A stretch of 59,390 nt of DNA from Candidatus Poribacteria bacterium (GTDB lineage: Bacteria > Poribacteria > WGA-4E > WGA-3G): contig JAPOQK010000022.1 of NCBI GenBank assembly GCA_026710795.1, positions 1 to 59,390 on the forward strand, written 5' to 3'. A program made the translations under genes and the position numbers. Of this stretch, positions 42,868-51,208 are shown piece by piece. Positions within the stretch are counted from its first letter, which is position 1. Every line of letters starts with the position of its first letter. A model generated the notes under the pieces. It saw only the letters and a list, made by a program, of their open reading frames with translations, ran no database searches and was not told where the DNA came from.

Positions 42868-44181
42868 TCAAGTTTTTTGTGGTTTTTTTCGTGCTGCTGG
42901 GAACAGGATGTTATTCAATATTAATCGGTAACCGGGAGAATGTTTGTGTAGGTCAAGATTGGTTGGTATTTTTCCTTCTCCTACCAGATGCCGATAATCT
43001 TCTGGATCATGTCCTCCAAGGAATGTAAAAGTGCCTTTACCTAAAGTTCCATGTATATATTTTACATAATTTGTGCCTTCTATTTTGGCTAAAATCGTGA
43101 CTGACGGATTAACCGTATTTATATTGAACGATGTTGTCTGACCAAGAAACCCACGTACTTCAGAGACATGGTTTTGTGTCAACATTGTGGGAATGGGATC
43201 ATGTTTTGCAGAAAACTCAAAAAGTTGGAAATCTTCAACACCTGACTGTTGACTTCGATCAGGATTAGGATTGTCAATATCGGAAAACTCGTATCTGTTT
43301 GGATTTGGATATAGTGTGAAATTCTCAAATGCAAATGTGTGTTCAAAATCCAGTAGTTTTTGGAAATTCTGTGCAAGTGGTGTGGCATCTAACACAGGAT
43401 CGACAATGTCTAATGCCCCACCCTTTGTTGCTAATGCGATGTCTAATGTTTCGGGTGCGGAACACATGGCAAAGATAAATCCACCTTTTGTTACATAATC
43501 TGCTATATTTATTGCTGTTTGTCCTTTATGACGAGAAACACTTCTGAATCCTGCTTCTTTTGCTGCAGATTCAAATAGTGCCATCCTTTGTTGATACCAC
43601 ACTTGATGTGAAAAAGATCCGTGGAATTTTCCGTGTTGACCGGTAAAATCTTCATGGTGTAGATGTAACCAGTCGTATCCTTCGGTATGTAATGCACCGC
43701 GTTGCACTTCCTTATCCCAAATTTGATCGTAAGGTATTTCCGCATAATCCAGTGCGATTTTAACTGCATCGTCCCATGGGTCCTGATATGGTGATGCTTC
43801 TGGTGGAGCATAGACAGCAATTTTCGGTGCTTTTTCAAGTAAAATCTCGTCCATATTGCTGGTTTCAATGATTGTCTCTTTGATGGTCCGATATTCAACT
43901 TCGCTCATTGATTCAATTGTAACTCCCATTTGTGCTGCCTTTATCTTGACATCTGCAGCATCTGGGATTATAAATGAACCACCACGATAGTTTAACCACC
44001 AATAGCATTGGTATTCACGCGGCACTTCTAATGCCCAATATGTCAATCCATACGCTTTAAGATGATTCGTCTGTGTTTGTTCCATAGGAACGAGTATATA
44101 TTGTGCTGATGACGCTGACACGATTATCAACAGAAATGCAATTATCAGAAGTAATTGGTAAAAGATTTTAATGTGTCTCAT
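42868..44181 (-). CDS. Secreted 'asparagine synthetase B'-like family protein
   Basis: A 437-residue protein with signal peptide (IKIFYQLLLIIAFLLIIVSAS) and an N-terminus QYILVPMEQTQTNHLKAYG. LHLHHEDFTGQHGKF, EAGFRSVSRHKGQTA and VTKGGFIFAMCSAPET are characteristic of a family found in Bacteroidetes and relatives that databases often label 'asparagine synthetase B'. It lacks a true asparagine synthetase domain, and resembles class I glutamine-amidotransferase/ThuA-like alpha/beta folds. The label should be treated as a family name only. It overlaps the preceding gene by 4 bp, implying translational coupling. Confidence 0.8.
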   Translation of the reverse strand: MRHIKIFYQLLLIIAFLLIIVSASSAQYILVPMEQTQTNHLKAYGLTYWALEVPREYQCYWWLNYRGGSFIIPDAADVKIKAAQMGVTIESMSEVEYRTIKETIIETSNMDEILLEKAPKIAVYAPPEASPYQDPWDDAVKIALDYAEIPYDQIWDKEVQRGALHTEGYDWLHLHHEDFTGQHGKFHGSFSHQVWYQQRMALFESAAKEAGFRSVSRHKGQTAINIADYVTKGGFIFAMCSAPETLDIALATKGGALDIVDPVLDATPLAQNFQKLLDFEHTFAFENFTLYPNPNRYEFSDIDNPNPDRSQQSGVEDFQLFEFSAKHDPIPTMLTQNHVSEVRGFLGQTTSFNINTVNPSVTILAKIEGTNYVKYIHGTLGKGTFTFLGGHDPEDYRHLVGEGKIPTNLDLHKHSPGYRLILNNILFPAARKKPQKT

Positions 44182-47072
44182 TTACTCACCTCACCGACTG
44201 GAACAGCAATTGGTTGATAACCGAATACCACCCTACCATTGCTCAGTAGGGGTGCTTCACTGTTAGGTGTATGGGTATCAACTGTCCAAAGTTGACCATT
44301 GTTTTCATAAAGAATCCAACGCCCATTTGGTGGTATCCAGACTGGACGACTGCCTCCCATTAACGTAATCTGCTTTTCTGTCCGCTTTCCAGTAGTGGAA
44401 ACATTGACCATCCAAATCTGTCTCAGTTTGTTCTCAGTACCTTTTGAAAAAGCGAGTGTATTCGGTTCAGATGGATGCCATGAAGGTTCAGAATCATCTT
44501 CTGGTGATATAACAATCGGTTCAACACTGTTTGCAACAAGATCATAAATATAGATATTACGGTGGTGATTCATATCAGGATTTTCGATTGATCCTGCAGT
44601 TGCATAAGCAAGTAATTCACCATCTCTACGCCAAGCAGGATTAGACATTTCCATAGCGGTTGAAGGAATTGGGAATGTCCTATTAGTTTCGAGATGATGT
44701 ATAATAATTCTTTTTCGTCTATCCTGTTCGGATTTGGTGTACACAAGATATTCCCCATCGGGTGATATTGAGACATCCTTAGCAAGTTCACGGTTCTCAA
44801 GGTATACCATACTTTTTCCTGAACCTATATCTCTGAATATAACATTGTCATCAAAATCATGGTATACAAGTGTCCCCTTTTCTGAAACAGATGGATGAAA
44901 ACCAGAATCAAGTGGGGCAATCCGTGTGTCAATAGGGACACTTCGAAGTTGGTTTAATTCAATATCTTCTGCGGTTGCAGGTGCTAAACGCCATAAAACA
45001 CCGTCATGACTGTAATAAATTGATACAGACTCAGCAGCAAGTGAAAAGCCCGTAAGTAGTTCATTTTTTATCTCTGAGGAATTTTGTGTTTCCTTATTTG
45101 CTGTTTCATCTGTGCCAGGTTTTTCATTAACTTTAGCGAGATTCTGTGTGTTCGGTTCAAATTCGTTTTTATCTTTTAATTTCCACCCAGAACCATCAGT
45201 TTCAAAGACAAAACCTATACCCATTGTCCAATACATCCACTCTTCAATAAACTTACCATTGCGTGAATACTTAAAGATATCCTCTGGTGGTCCATGCATA
45301 CGTGCTATATTCCATCGTCCACCATCTGATATTTCCGACATTGTGCCATCTTCATCAACATAAGATGCTAATATATCAATATCAACGTGCGGTGTTATTT
45401 TACCGGGAAGCACTGTAATTGCCGCAGGTGTGCCACGGACAGGTTGATGCGTACCGAAAACCCCTATTCCATCGGAAGTACCTGAACGTCCATCTTTGTT
45501 TTGGTCAACGACTGCCAAGATATAATATGTCCCAGGTTCTACTTGAACTGTATATGACCCGTCCTCTTCAAGGAATAGTGGTACGACTATTGGTGAGTCA
45601 AATGATGGAGTAGTTGAAAGACTTAGTATCCCATCGGGTATGTCATTATTGTTTTGAACAGGTTCAGAATTATTGTTAGAAGTTCCTGTTGAAGTCGCAA
45701 AAAATGTGGTTATTCTACCTGTAATAACGCCTGTCTCTCCGACATCCGTATTTGATGAATCGTCTATCCCAGTTCCACCTAATGATGTATCAATATTTGA
45801 ATCGTGTATTGCAACAAGTTGTCCTTCAGCATCATATTGTGCAGTTAGTATAATATTGACAGACCGTGTTTCGCCTTCACCAATTATAATTGAAGTAGGA
45901 GGAGTTGTGACGATTGAATCTGAACCCAATCCACCTAATCTATCTCCTGCACTATACCTTCCGTTTCCATCCATATCATGATTTGCAATGATATAGTATT
46001 CACCTGTAGGTAGTTGTAAACGGAAAGTACCGTCTTGTGCTGTTAGAGTTGTGGCAATTGGATTAACCAGTGTGGAATCATCATAGACTTCAACTCGAAT
46101 TCCTGTTTCATCCTGTGAGAATGGTGTGACTCGACCTATAATTATTGCTGCATTCTCAATAGTTACTGATTGTTCTCTTGCAGTGTAGGTTGTAGATATA
46201 TGGATTTCAAGGTTTTCAGTAAATGTGTTCTGTTTTATGAGGACAGGTTGTGGAAATGCACCTTTTTTAGATATGTCTTTAACCCCATAGAAACCGAAGG
46301 GATCGCCGTTATCAAGAGTGTTGCTGGAGTTCTTATCAACAATTGCCATCAGATAATACTTTCCGGGTTTTAATCGAAGTTCCCACTTACCGGTTGTAGG
46401 ATCAACGACAGTCATGCCAGAACGGTATTTCCATGATGTATCAGTATATGCAATTATAAGCATTGTTACATCAGCATGTTCAGGATCTTTGGTAAACTTT
46501 AGAATTCCCCTACATCCTGATGTAGCACGACTCAATTCTGCTATAAACTTTTCGTATTCACTCGGTTGATATGTGGATTCTGGTACAAGTTTGAGTTCTT
46601 CTCCACTGTTTTGTAACCTTGCCGTAATTGGTATCTTAATGCCTTTCAAATTGGAATTCTCACCTATTTCAATTGCAAGATGTTTTTGTGATTCATCATT
46701 CCAATCATTAATCCCTAACACACCATATCCGTCACCTTCGTCAAATTTACCTGAAGAATCAATATCCACATAAGCCACCAGATAATATCTACCCGGTTCC
46801 ACCCGTAGTGTAAATGTACCTAAACGCGACACTCCGCTTGTATATAGATCTTTTAACTTTTCATCACGATACACCGACACATTTATGTGAGAAAGATCAT
46901 GTCCCTTCCAAATAATCTCACCAGACAACCGTGCTGTCATGCGTTTGAATTCCGGTTGTATATTATTATTTTTTAATGTAGTTTGGTTTGACGATTCTTG
47001 GGAATGGACCAACACATTAATGAAAGAAATTCCAAGGAATACCACGAGAGAGAAAATGAACAATCGTTTCAT
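44178..47072 (-). CDS. Secreted protein with four calcium-loop repeats and C-terminal beta-propeller
   Basis: A 964-residue secreted protein (signal MKRLFIFSLVVFLGISFINV). It carries four related beta-sandwich units of about 110-140 residues, each ending in a G-x-YY strand followed by an EF-hand-like loop: PGRYYLVAYVDIDSSGKFDE, PGKYYLMAIVDKNSSNTLDN, TGEYYIIANHDMDGNGRYSA and PGTYYILAVVDQNKDGRSGT. The C-terminal third (from about residue 640) has WD40/TolB-like blades, for example VSISPDGEYLVYTKSEQ, PAWRRDGELLAYATAG and PVWIPPNGRWILYENN. A scaffold, adhesin or envelope role is plausible. It is the first gene of the minus-strand run. It overlaps the following gene by 4 bp. Confidence 0.8.
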   Translation of the reverse strand: MKRLFIFSLVVFLGISFINVLVHSQESSNQTTLKNNNIQPEFKRMTARLSGEIIWKGHDLSHINVSVYRDEKLKDLYTSGVSRLGTFTLRVEPGRYYLVAYVDIDSSGKFDEGDGYGVLGINDWNDESQKHLAIEIGENSNLKGIKIPITARLQNSGEELKLVPESTYQPSEYEKFIAELSRATSGCRGILKFTKDPEHADVTMLIIAYTDTSWKYRSGMTVVDPTTGKWELRLKPGKYYLMAIVDKNSSNTLDNGDPFGFYGVKDISKKGAFPQPVLIKQNTFTENLEIHISTTYTAREQSVTIENAAIIIGRVTPFSQDETGIRVEVYDDSTLVNPIATTLTAQDGTFRLQLPTGEYYIIANHDMDGNGRYSAGDRLGGLGSDSIVTTPPTSIIIGEGETRSVNIILTAQYDAEGQLVAIHDSNIDTSLGGTGIDDSSNTDVGETGVITGRITTFFATSTGTSNNNSEPVQNNNDIPDGILSLSTTPSFDSPIVVPLFLEEDGSYTVQVEPGTYYILAVVDQNKDGRSGTSDGIGVFGTHQPVRGTPAAITVLPGKITPHVDIDILASYVDEDGTMSEISDGGRWNIARMHGPPEDIFKYSRNGKFIEEWMYWTMGIGFVFETDGSGWKLKDKNEFEPNTQNLAKVNEKPGTDETANKETQNSSEIKNELLTGFSLAAESVSIYYSHDGVLWRLAPATAEDIELNQLRSVPIDTRIAPLDSGFHPSVSEKGTLVYHDFDDNVIFRDIGSGKSMVYLENRELAKDVSISPDGEYLVYTKSEQDRRKRIIIHHLETNRTFPIPSTAMEMSNPAWRRDGELLAYATAGSIENPDMNHHRNIYIYDLVANSVEPIVISPEDDSEPSWHPSEPNTLAFSKGTENKLRQIWMVNVSTTGKRTEKQITLMGGSRPVWIPPNGRWILYENNGQLWTVDTHTPNSEAPLLSNGRVVFGYQPIAVPVGEVSK

Positions 47073-47207
47073 GTGGCTGTGTCTCCGTATATAATCGTAA
47101 ATATGTGCATTATTGAATCAGGTTGCTATATTTATGTCTATTTTACCATAACTTTGTATAGAATTCAAAGAATTCATACAGGCTTATTTATAATGGATTT
47201 TAGAATT

Positions 47208-47278
47208 ACTTTGACAGTATAGTTTGTAGTTAGGGGTGAGTGTAGTCAACTTTGACCTACAGAATAAACTGTCAAAGT
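47208..47278. repeat. Inverted repeat element ACTTTGACAGT
   Basis: ACTTTGACAGT (47208-47218) is inverted exactly as ACTGTCAAAGT (47268-47278), with GTTTGTAG and CTACAG-like inner arms. It may be a small palindromic element or a decayed insertion end. It lies upstream of the secreted propeller gene, in the 643-bp gap 47073-47715. Confidence 0.55.
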
Positions 47279-47312
47279 CTTTAAACTACATGTTCCTTAT
47301 AGCGTTATTCTT

Positions 47313-47468
47313 ATACCATTTCTAATAAATAAAGTGTCATTTGCTGAGGACTTCTTGTAGGAGCGACCTCCCGGTCGCGACCGGGAGGTCGCTCCTACAG
47401 AAGAAAGATTTCCAATCAATAACAATGGTTGAATCCAGTAATGGGACAATAAATATTAGAATTGGTAT
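47313..47468. mobile_element. MITE carrying a 44-bp perfect palindrome
   Basis: ATACCATTTCTAATA (47313-47327) is inverted with one mismatch as TATTAGAATTGGTAT (47454-47468), enclosing 156 bp. The centre holds a perfect 44-bp palindrome, 47356-47399, whose half begins TGTAGGAGCGACCTCCCGGT. It belongs with the shorter element at 31035-31136. No gene lies in the element. Confidence 0.75.
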
Positions 47469-47679
47469 TATACTATTTTAACCCAAGTTTCTATCTTCAA
47501 ATTTTTAGACATGCGGATACTGTTTTAATGAAAAAAGGCATTATTCTTGAAAATATTGTAGCAACTTGAGTTATTTTATAAATTAACGTGAGTTCGGTGT
47601 AAGAATTGGGAAAAAATAGATTGTAGTAAGTAGAGGTGTGATGGTAAGAAGTTAATGTTAAATATTAGAAAGAATTCGC

Positions 47680-47704
47680 GCCGAATGCATTGAATGCATT
47701 CGGC
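47680..47704 (-). terminator. Palindrome downstream of the Gfo/Idh gene
   Basis: GCCGAATGCATT (47680-47691) pairs perfectly with AATGCATTCGGC (47693-47704) around a single G. It begins about 11 bp beyond the stop of the oxidoreductase (47716). There is no T run, so it could be a repeat element rather than a true terminator. The words GAATGC and GCATTC also occur in other palindromes of the window (near 1806-1836). Confidence 0.45.
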
Positions 47705-47715
47705 ACAATTACTTC

Positions 47716-48696
47716 TTAGACAAATGCGGCTCTGTCAACATCATCAAGATAAACTCGTGCACCATTCTGTAATGCAGAACGATGAACTGCTGCTTCAAAA
47801 AGAAGTTCTGCCCATGCGGCTTCTCCATCAGCAGGAAATGGTTGATCCGATTGCATCGCATTTATTACCCCATCTGCCATTCTTTTAAAAGATTCCGGCA
47901 TTTCGGGTTTACCGGGTTCATTTTCCCATTTTTCTTCAATTTCAGAGTTTCCTGCTTTCCTCCGTAGGTATGAACCATCTAAACCTTTTGCTTCGGCATA
48001 AGATTTGTCGCCAAGTATTTTGACACGGAGCGGGTGGTCATCATATCCCCATAAGTTTGTTCCTGTAAGAGTCCCTACAACTCCATTTTCCCAACCGATG
48101 TGGATTAGTCTTTGCCAACCACCACCTTCATTTGGATCCCCTGTAACACTTACCCACTCAGGTGTTCCTAAATTCCAGAGAATCTGATCAATGATGTGAG
48201 ACCAACAGTTGAAATGAGCACGGGCATGCAACATCTTGATTTCTCCCAGTGTGCCATTCACAACATCGTCATGAAGTTTTTTGAAATGATGCATAAACCT
48301 ATAATTAAAATCAATACCAAATTTTTGGTTTGAGTCGCGCCATTTAGCAATTGCAGGAGCAGCAATTGCAAGATCAGATTCCCGCACTGTAGCCTGTCCT
48401 TGTAGTCCACAAAGTGGTTTTTCTGTGAATACATTTTGTCCCGCTTCAAGCAATTCGCGTAATGGAGGAATCCGTCGGGTTTCATTGACAATTAGGAGGA
48501 CGAGTTCTGCATCGCAGTTATCTAACAACTCTTGAATCGTTAAATAACCTGGAACCCCGAAGTGTTCCTTTGCCTTTTCAAGCAGATCGGGGTTCATTTC
48601 GCAAACAGCAACTACTTCTGCATCAGGATGATTGTGGAAATTACCACCGTGCATCATCCCCATTCCTCTACCACTAATTAATGCACATTTAGTCAT
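47716..48696 (-). CDS. Gfo/Idh/MocA-family oxidoreductase
   Basis: A 326-residue NAD(P)-dependent oxidoreductase. The N-terminal glycine-rich loop is ISGRGMGMMHGGNF, the family EKP motif is intact (NVFTEKPLCGLQG) and the C-terminal catalytic region includes SHIIDQILWNLGTPEW. It is only distantly similar to the Gfo/Idh protein at 424-1476. The ribosome binding site AAGGAAGG lies about 9 nt before the ATG. A promoter is predicted at 48822-48851. The substrate is unknown; typical ones are inositol, deoxysugars or hexose acids. Confidence 0.87.
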   Translation of the reverse strand: MTKCALISGRGMGMMHGGNFHNHPDAEVVAVCEMNPDLLEKAKEHFGVPGYLTIQELLDNCDAELVLLIVNETRRIPPLRELLEAGQNVFTEKPLCGLQGQATVRESDLAIAAPAIAKWRDSNQKFGIDFNYRFMHHFKKLHDDVVNGTLGEIKMLHARAHFNCWSHIIDQILWNLGTPEWVSVTGDPNEGGGWQRLIHIGWENGVVGTLTGTNLWGYDDHPLRVKILGDKSYAEAKGLDGSYLRRKAGNSEIEEKWENEPGKPEMPESFKRMADGVINAMQSDQPFPADGEAAWAELLFEAAVHRSALQNGARVYLDDVDRAAFV

Positions 48697-48821
48697 ATCA
48701 ATAGCCTTCCTTAGCGTAATTTCAATTTAGAAGAGATTTTCTGTAGTATAACACACACCATAAAAAATACAAGAAAAAACCAACTTCAACCAATAAGTCA
48801 TAAACAATATGTGTTGGTGTA

Positions 48822-48851
48822 AGTATATAAGAGATCAACAAATTGTGTCAA
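48822..48851 (-). promoter_or_regulatory. Sigma-70-type promoter of the second Gfo/Idh gene
   Basis: On the minus strand TTGACA (48851-48846) is followed 18 bp later by TATACT (48827-48822). The predicted leader to the ATG at 48696 is about 120 nt. Composite element copy B ends about 65 bp upstream of this promoter. Confidence 0.6.
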
Positions 48852-48926
48852 TTTATTATCTTGCATAGTGAGCACCTAATTGGTAGAATCCTACAGACAA
48901 TCAGGTCACTCAAAATATTCCTCCTT

Positions 48927-49067
48927 AAAAGGTTACCGTACGGTAACTTATTTTGACATAACGGTAACTTTTGATAGAATTGGTATAATGTTAGTACCTG
49001 TATGGGTTTGTGGGTTGTTTTCATCGGTTTTTTGTGGTTGAAAAAAATTAATTTTGGTAACTTTTTT
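48927..49067 (-). other. Three-copy module B1 (8-mer GTTACCGT)
   Basis: Read on the minus strand, copy 1 is GTTACCAA (degenerate, starting at 49061), copy 2 GTTACCGT (48968-48961) is 93 bp further on, and the inverted copy ACGGTAAC is at 48939-48932. An additional GTTACCGT at 48947-48940 abuts the inverted copy, making a 16-bp palindrome, GTTACCGTACGGTAAC. The box GATGAAAACAACCC (49025-49012) is conserved, and AAGGAGG follows the hairpin. Confidence 0.75.
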
Positions 49068-49101
49068 ATCTGCTGGGTTATGGTCGGTTTTTTGGCTATT
49101 T

Positions 49102-49132
49102 GTCGGAGGTCGCTTCGCTCGCTCCGACCTAC
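49102..49132. repeat. GTAGGTCGG REP palindrome (reverse copy)
   Basis: Exact reverse complement of the 31-bp repeat at 30728-30758, between modules B2 and B1. Confidence 0.85.
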
Positions 49133-49188
49133 GAAGCTACGAAGGGTTGGTGGTTTGTGTTGTAATTTCATGAGTTTTTCTCTGTTTT

Positions 49189-49326
49189 AAAAAGATACAG
49201 TTTTAGGGCTTTTTTCACATAACTGTATCTTTACTGTGTTGTGGTCTAGTTGTAGTGCCAGAATGGGATTGCGGGTTATTTTCATTGGTTTACTGTGTAA
49301 AAAAAACTTGAAAAACTGTATCTTTT
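49189..49326 (-). other. Three-copy module B2 (8-mer GATACAGT)
   Basis: On the minus strand GATACAGT occurs at 49322-49315 and 49229-49222 (93 bp apart), with inverted ACTGTATC at 49201-49194. The hairpin has a 20-nt loop and is followed by a T run and a purine-rich ACAGAG stretch. The module aligns along its length with A1 in copy A. Confidence 0.75.
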
Positions 49327-49443
49327 GTTCTTGGCTATTTGTCGGAGGTCGGTTCTACAGAATGTAAGATGTCGGAGGTCGCTTTGCTCGCTCCGACCTA
49401 CGAATACGGTGATGTTGGGGTTGTGGATTGTTTTGTTTTTCAT
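49282..49443 (-). CDS. Micro-ORF in composite element B (53 aa), expression uncertain
   Basis: A homologue of the micro-ORF at 30686-30859, starting MKNKTIHNPNITVFVGRSEQ and containing one SDLRHLTFC unit followed by TDLRQIAK instead of the two units of copy A. The reading frame stays open to a TGA at 49282. The ATG lies 9 nt after the TATAAT, with no Shine-Dalgarno sequence. Frame conservation with sequence divergence argues slightly for translation. A stop-free repeat is the alternative. Confidence 0.35.
   Translation of the reverse strand: MKNKTIHNPNITVFVGRSEQSDLRHLTFCRTDLRQIAKNKRYSFSSFFYTVNQ
49371..49401. repeat. GTAGGTCGG REP palindrome (second reverse copy)
   Basis: Near-identical reverse copy of the 30728-30758 repeat (one base changed). 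An adjacent partial copy at 49341-49351 has its arm changed to GTCGGTTC, and a CTTACATTCTGT-like spacer is shared with copy A. Confidence 0.8.
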
Positions 49444-49620
49444 AGTGGTAGTATTATAACACGTGGTTGGGTGCGTTGGAAGGGGGACATGAGGGTCAGA
49501 ACAATATGTTTCATGTATGTTTCAGTTTTTTGGTTTTTTGGGCGGATTTTTGCGGATTTTTTTGTCTGAATCACTGAAGACGCAGAGGACGCTGAAGGAC
49601 ACAGAAGGAAGAGGTTTTAG

Positions 49621-49796
49621 CACCAGCGGTGCGGAAGGTGTATAGTAAACGTTCACAACACAAAGAGTAAGCCCCAGAGGGGCGAAAGGTGTTGTTTTTG
49701 TCTGAATCTCGGATTAGGCGGATTTCACGGAGGACGCGGATTGAAGAGGGTTGTGGTGATGTATACGTGTGTATACCTTTCGTCACTCTGGGGCTG
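49621..49796. repeat. Cluster of short GC palindromes with CGAAAGGTGT tails
   Basis: GCACCAGCGGTGCGGAAGGT (from about 49621), GCCCCAGAGGGGCGAAAGGT (from about 49670) and, reversed, GCCCCAGAGTGACGAAAGGT (ending about 49796) share a palindromic head and an AAGGT tail. These are dispersed repeat units. No gene is seen across 49609-50280. A further GCGCGCTTACAAAGCACGC repeat lies near 49857, and TGTAGGAG-type half-palindromes occur near 50006, 50063 and 50179. Confidence 0.55.
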
Positions 49797-50282
49797 AACG
49801 ACATAAACTAAATGAAGATTAAAAAATAAATAGGGTAATTATGGAGAGAAATCCCTGCGCGCTTACAAAGCACGCCTACCTTATTGGGAAAATAAATTAT
49901 ACCGAATTAATAACTTAATCTTCATACAGATTGTGCTACATTATGCAGCAACTTAGGTTATTCTAATTGATAGTAGAGATTAGAATTAACGCTACATTCC
50001 TGAACTGTAGGAGGGAACTCCGATTCCCGATTGCTCCTAAGTTCTGTCGCGATTCGGAGATCGCTCCTACAGAAATGTGTCTCTTTAATTTCAATGTTTA
50101 CTATAAATGAGGGTGGCTCATAATTGTTTTTCAAACAACGCAACAGTAGCGGTATATTTCACAATCCGCTGACATTCTGTAGGAACGATCTCGTGGTCGC
50201 GACCGGCAAATCAACGGTATGAATGCCATTTAGGCATTCCCTTCAATTAAATCGTTTAAGTAAGTAAAAGGAAACTACATTT

Positions 50283-51167
50283 ATGCAACAAAACGCTAAA
50301 ATAGGATTTATTGGTCTTGGTAACATGGGAAGTAGGATGGCAAAGAACTTGCATCAGGCAGGTTATCAGATCATTGGAAACGATATTGATGAAGAAAAAT
50401 GTATTGCACTTACAAAGATTGGCGCGAAAGCTTCCCTTGATACCGAGCGAGTGGTAAAAGATTCTGAAATTATTATGACCAGTCTGCGTTCATCGCAAAT
50501 ATTTGTCCAAGTTGCAGAACAATTCTTCCTTCCTAATGTTGAAGAAGGAAAGATATTTATTGATTTAGGTACAACTGAGGTAGGGAAAACACGAGAATTG
50601 ACACAATCCATAGCCGACTCTGGAGCAACATTGATAGATGCTCCAGTGAGTGGGGGACCACACGGAGCGGAAACAGGAACGCTACGAATGTTTGTTGGAG
50701 GCGATGAACAGGTAGTTGAAAATTGTCGTCCGTTATTAGAGGTGATTGGAGATCCACAATATGTCGTATATTGCGGTCCGAGTGGTTCTGGACAGATTGT
50801 GAAAGGTGTAAATCAATTGGTAATGGGTCTCAGTGCTGCTGCATATATGGAAGCAATGGCATTTGGCGTTTGTTCGGGGGTTGATCAAAATGCGATTCGT
50901 GAAGCAGTTGGAATGGGTGATGGTTGGCGAGGAGAATTCGACAGAATCGCGAAGCGAATTACTGAAGGTAAAGGGAATACACTTGTTGTAAAATATCCTG
51001 AACTACCATATTTTTTAGCTGAAGCAGAAGCATCCGGATTTGAGATTCCATTAACTAAAACATTATATGAATTTTGTAAGAAAGGCAACTATGAAATGTT
51101 TGATAATATGAATAGACCGTCACGTTCATTCTGGCACGAATTGACTAAGAACTCTGAAATGGAATAG
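50283..51167 (+). CDS. 3-hydroxyisobutyrate/2-hydroxy-3-oxopropionate dehydrogenase family protein
   Basis: A 294-residue NAD(P)-binding beta-hydroxyacid dehydrogenase. The Rossmann start is GFIGLGNMGSRMAKNLHQAG. The substrate motif DAPVSGGPHGAETGTLRMFV lies at about residue 119 and the catalytic-Lys helix GSGQIVKGVNQLVMGL at about 168. The length is normal. AAAGGAA precedes the ATG by about 10 nt. Likely substrates are tartronate semialdehyde, 3-hydroxyisobutyrate or a related beta-hydroxy acid. It lies alone, downstream of the long repeat-filled region. Confidence 0.88.
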   Translation: MQQNAKIGFIGLGNMGSRMAKNLHQAGYQIIGNDIDEEKCIALTKIGAKASLDTERVVKDSEIIMTSLRSSQIFVQVAEQFFLPNVEEGKIFIDLGTTEVGKTRELTQSIADSGATLIDAPVSGGPHGAETGTLRMFVGGDEQVVENCRPLLEVIGDPQYVVYCGPSGSGQIVKGVNQLVMGLSAAAYMEAMAFGVCSGVDQNAIREAVGMGDGWRGEFDRIAKRITEGKGNTLVVKYPELPYFLAEAEASGFEIPLTKTLYEFCKKGNYEMFDNMNRPSRSFWHELTKNSEME

Positions 51168-51208
51168 TATCTCATTTTGGAATTTGATGTCGGATAAGGT
51201 TTCAGTTA

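Larger units (their letters stand above)
48917..49608 (-). repeat. Composite intergenic element, copy B (reverse orientation)
   Basis: Reading the minus strand, the order is the same as in copy A: a CCTTCTGTGTCC-type leader (from 49608), an extended -10 box (TGTTATAAT, reverse of 49461-49453), a micro-ORF, GTAGGTCGG palindromes, the GATACAGT module (49326-49189), another palindrome (49132-49102) and the GTTACCGT module (49067-48927). It has no counterpart of the MITE at 31035-31136. The 48697-50282 gap has no other confident gene. Confidence 0.75.

Noticed and set aside
48848..49171. 107-codon frame running through the GTAGGTCGG repeat and module B1
   Set aside because: It is built almost wholly from repeat sequence and a module; copy A has no matching frame at this position.
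49571..49804. 77-codon minus-strand frame
   Set aside because: Composed of dispersed palindromic repeats; no RBS and no recognisable domain.
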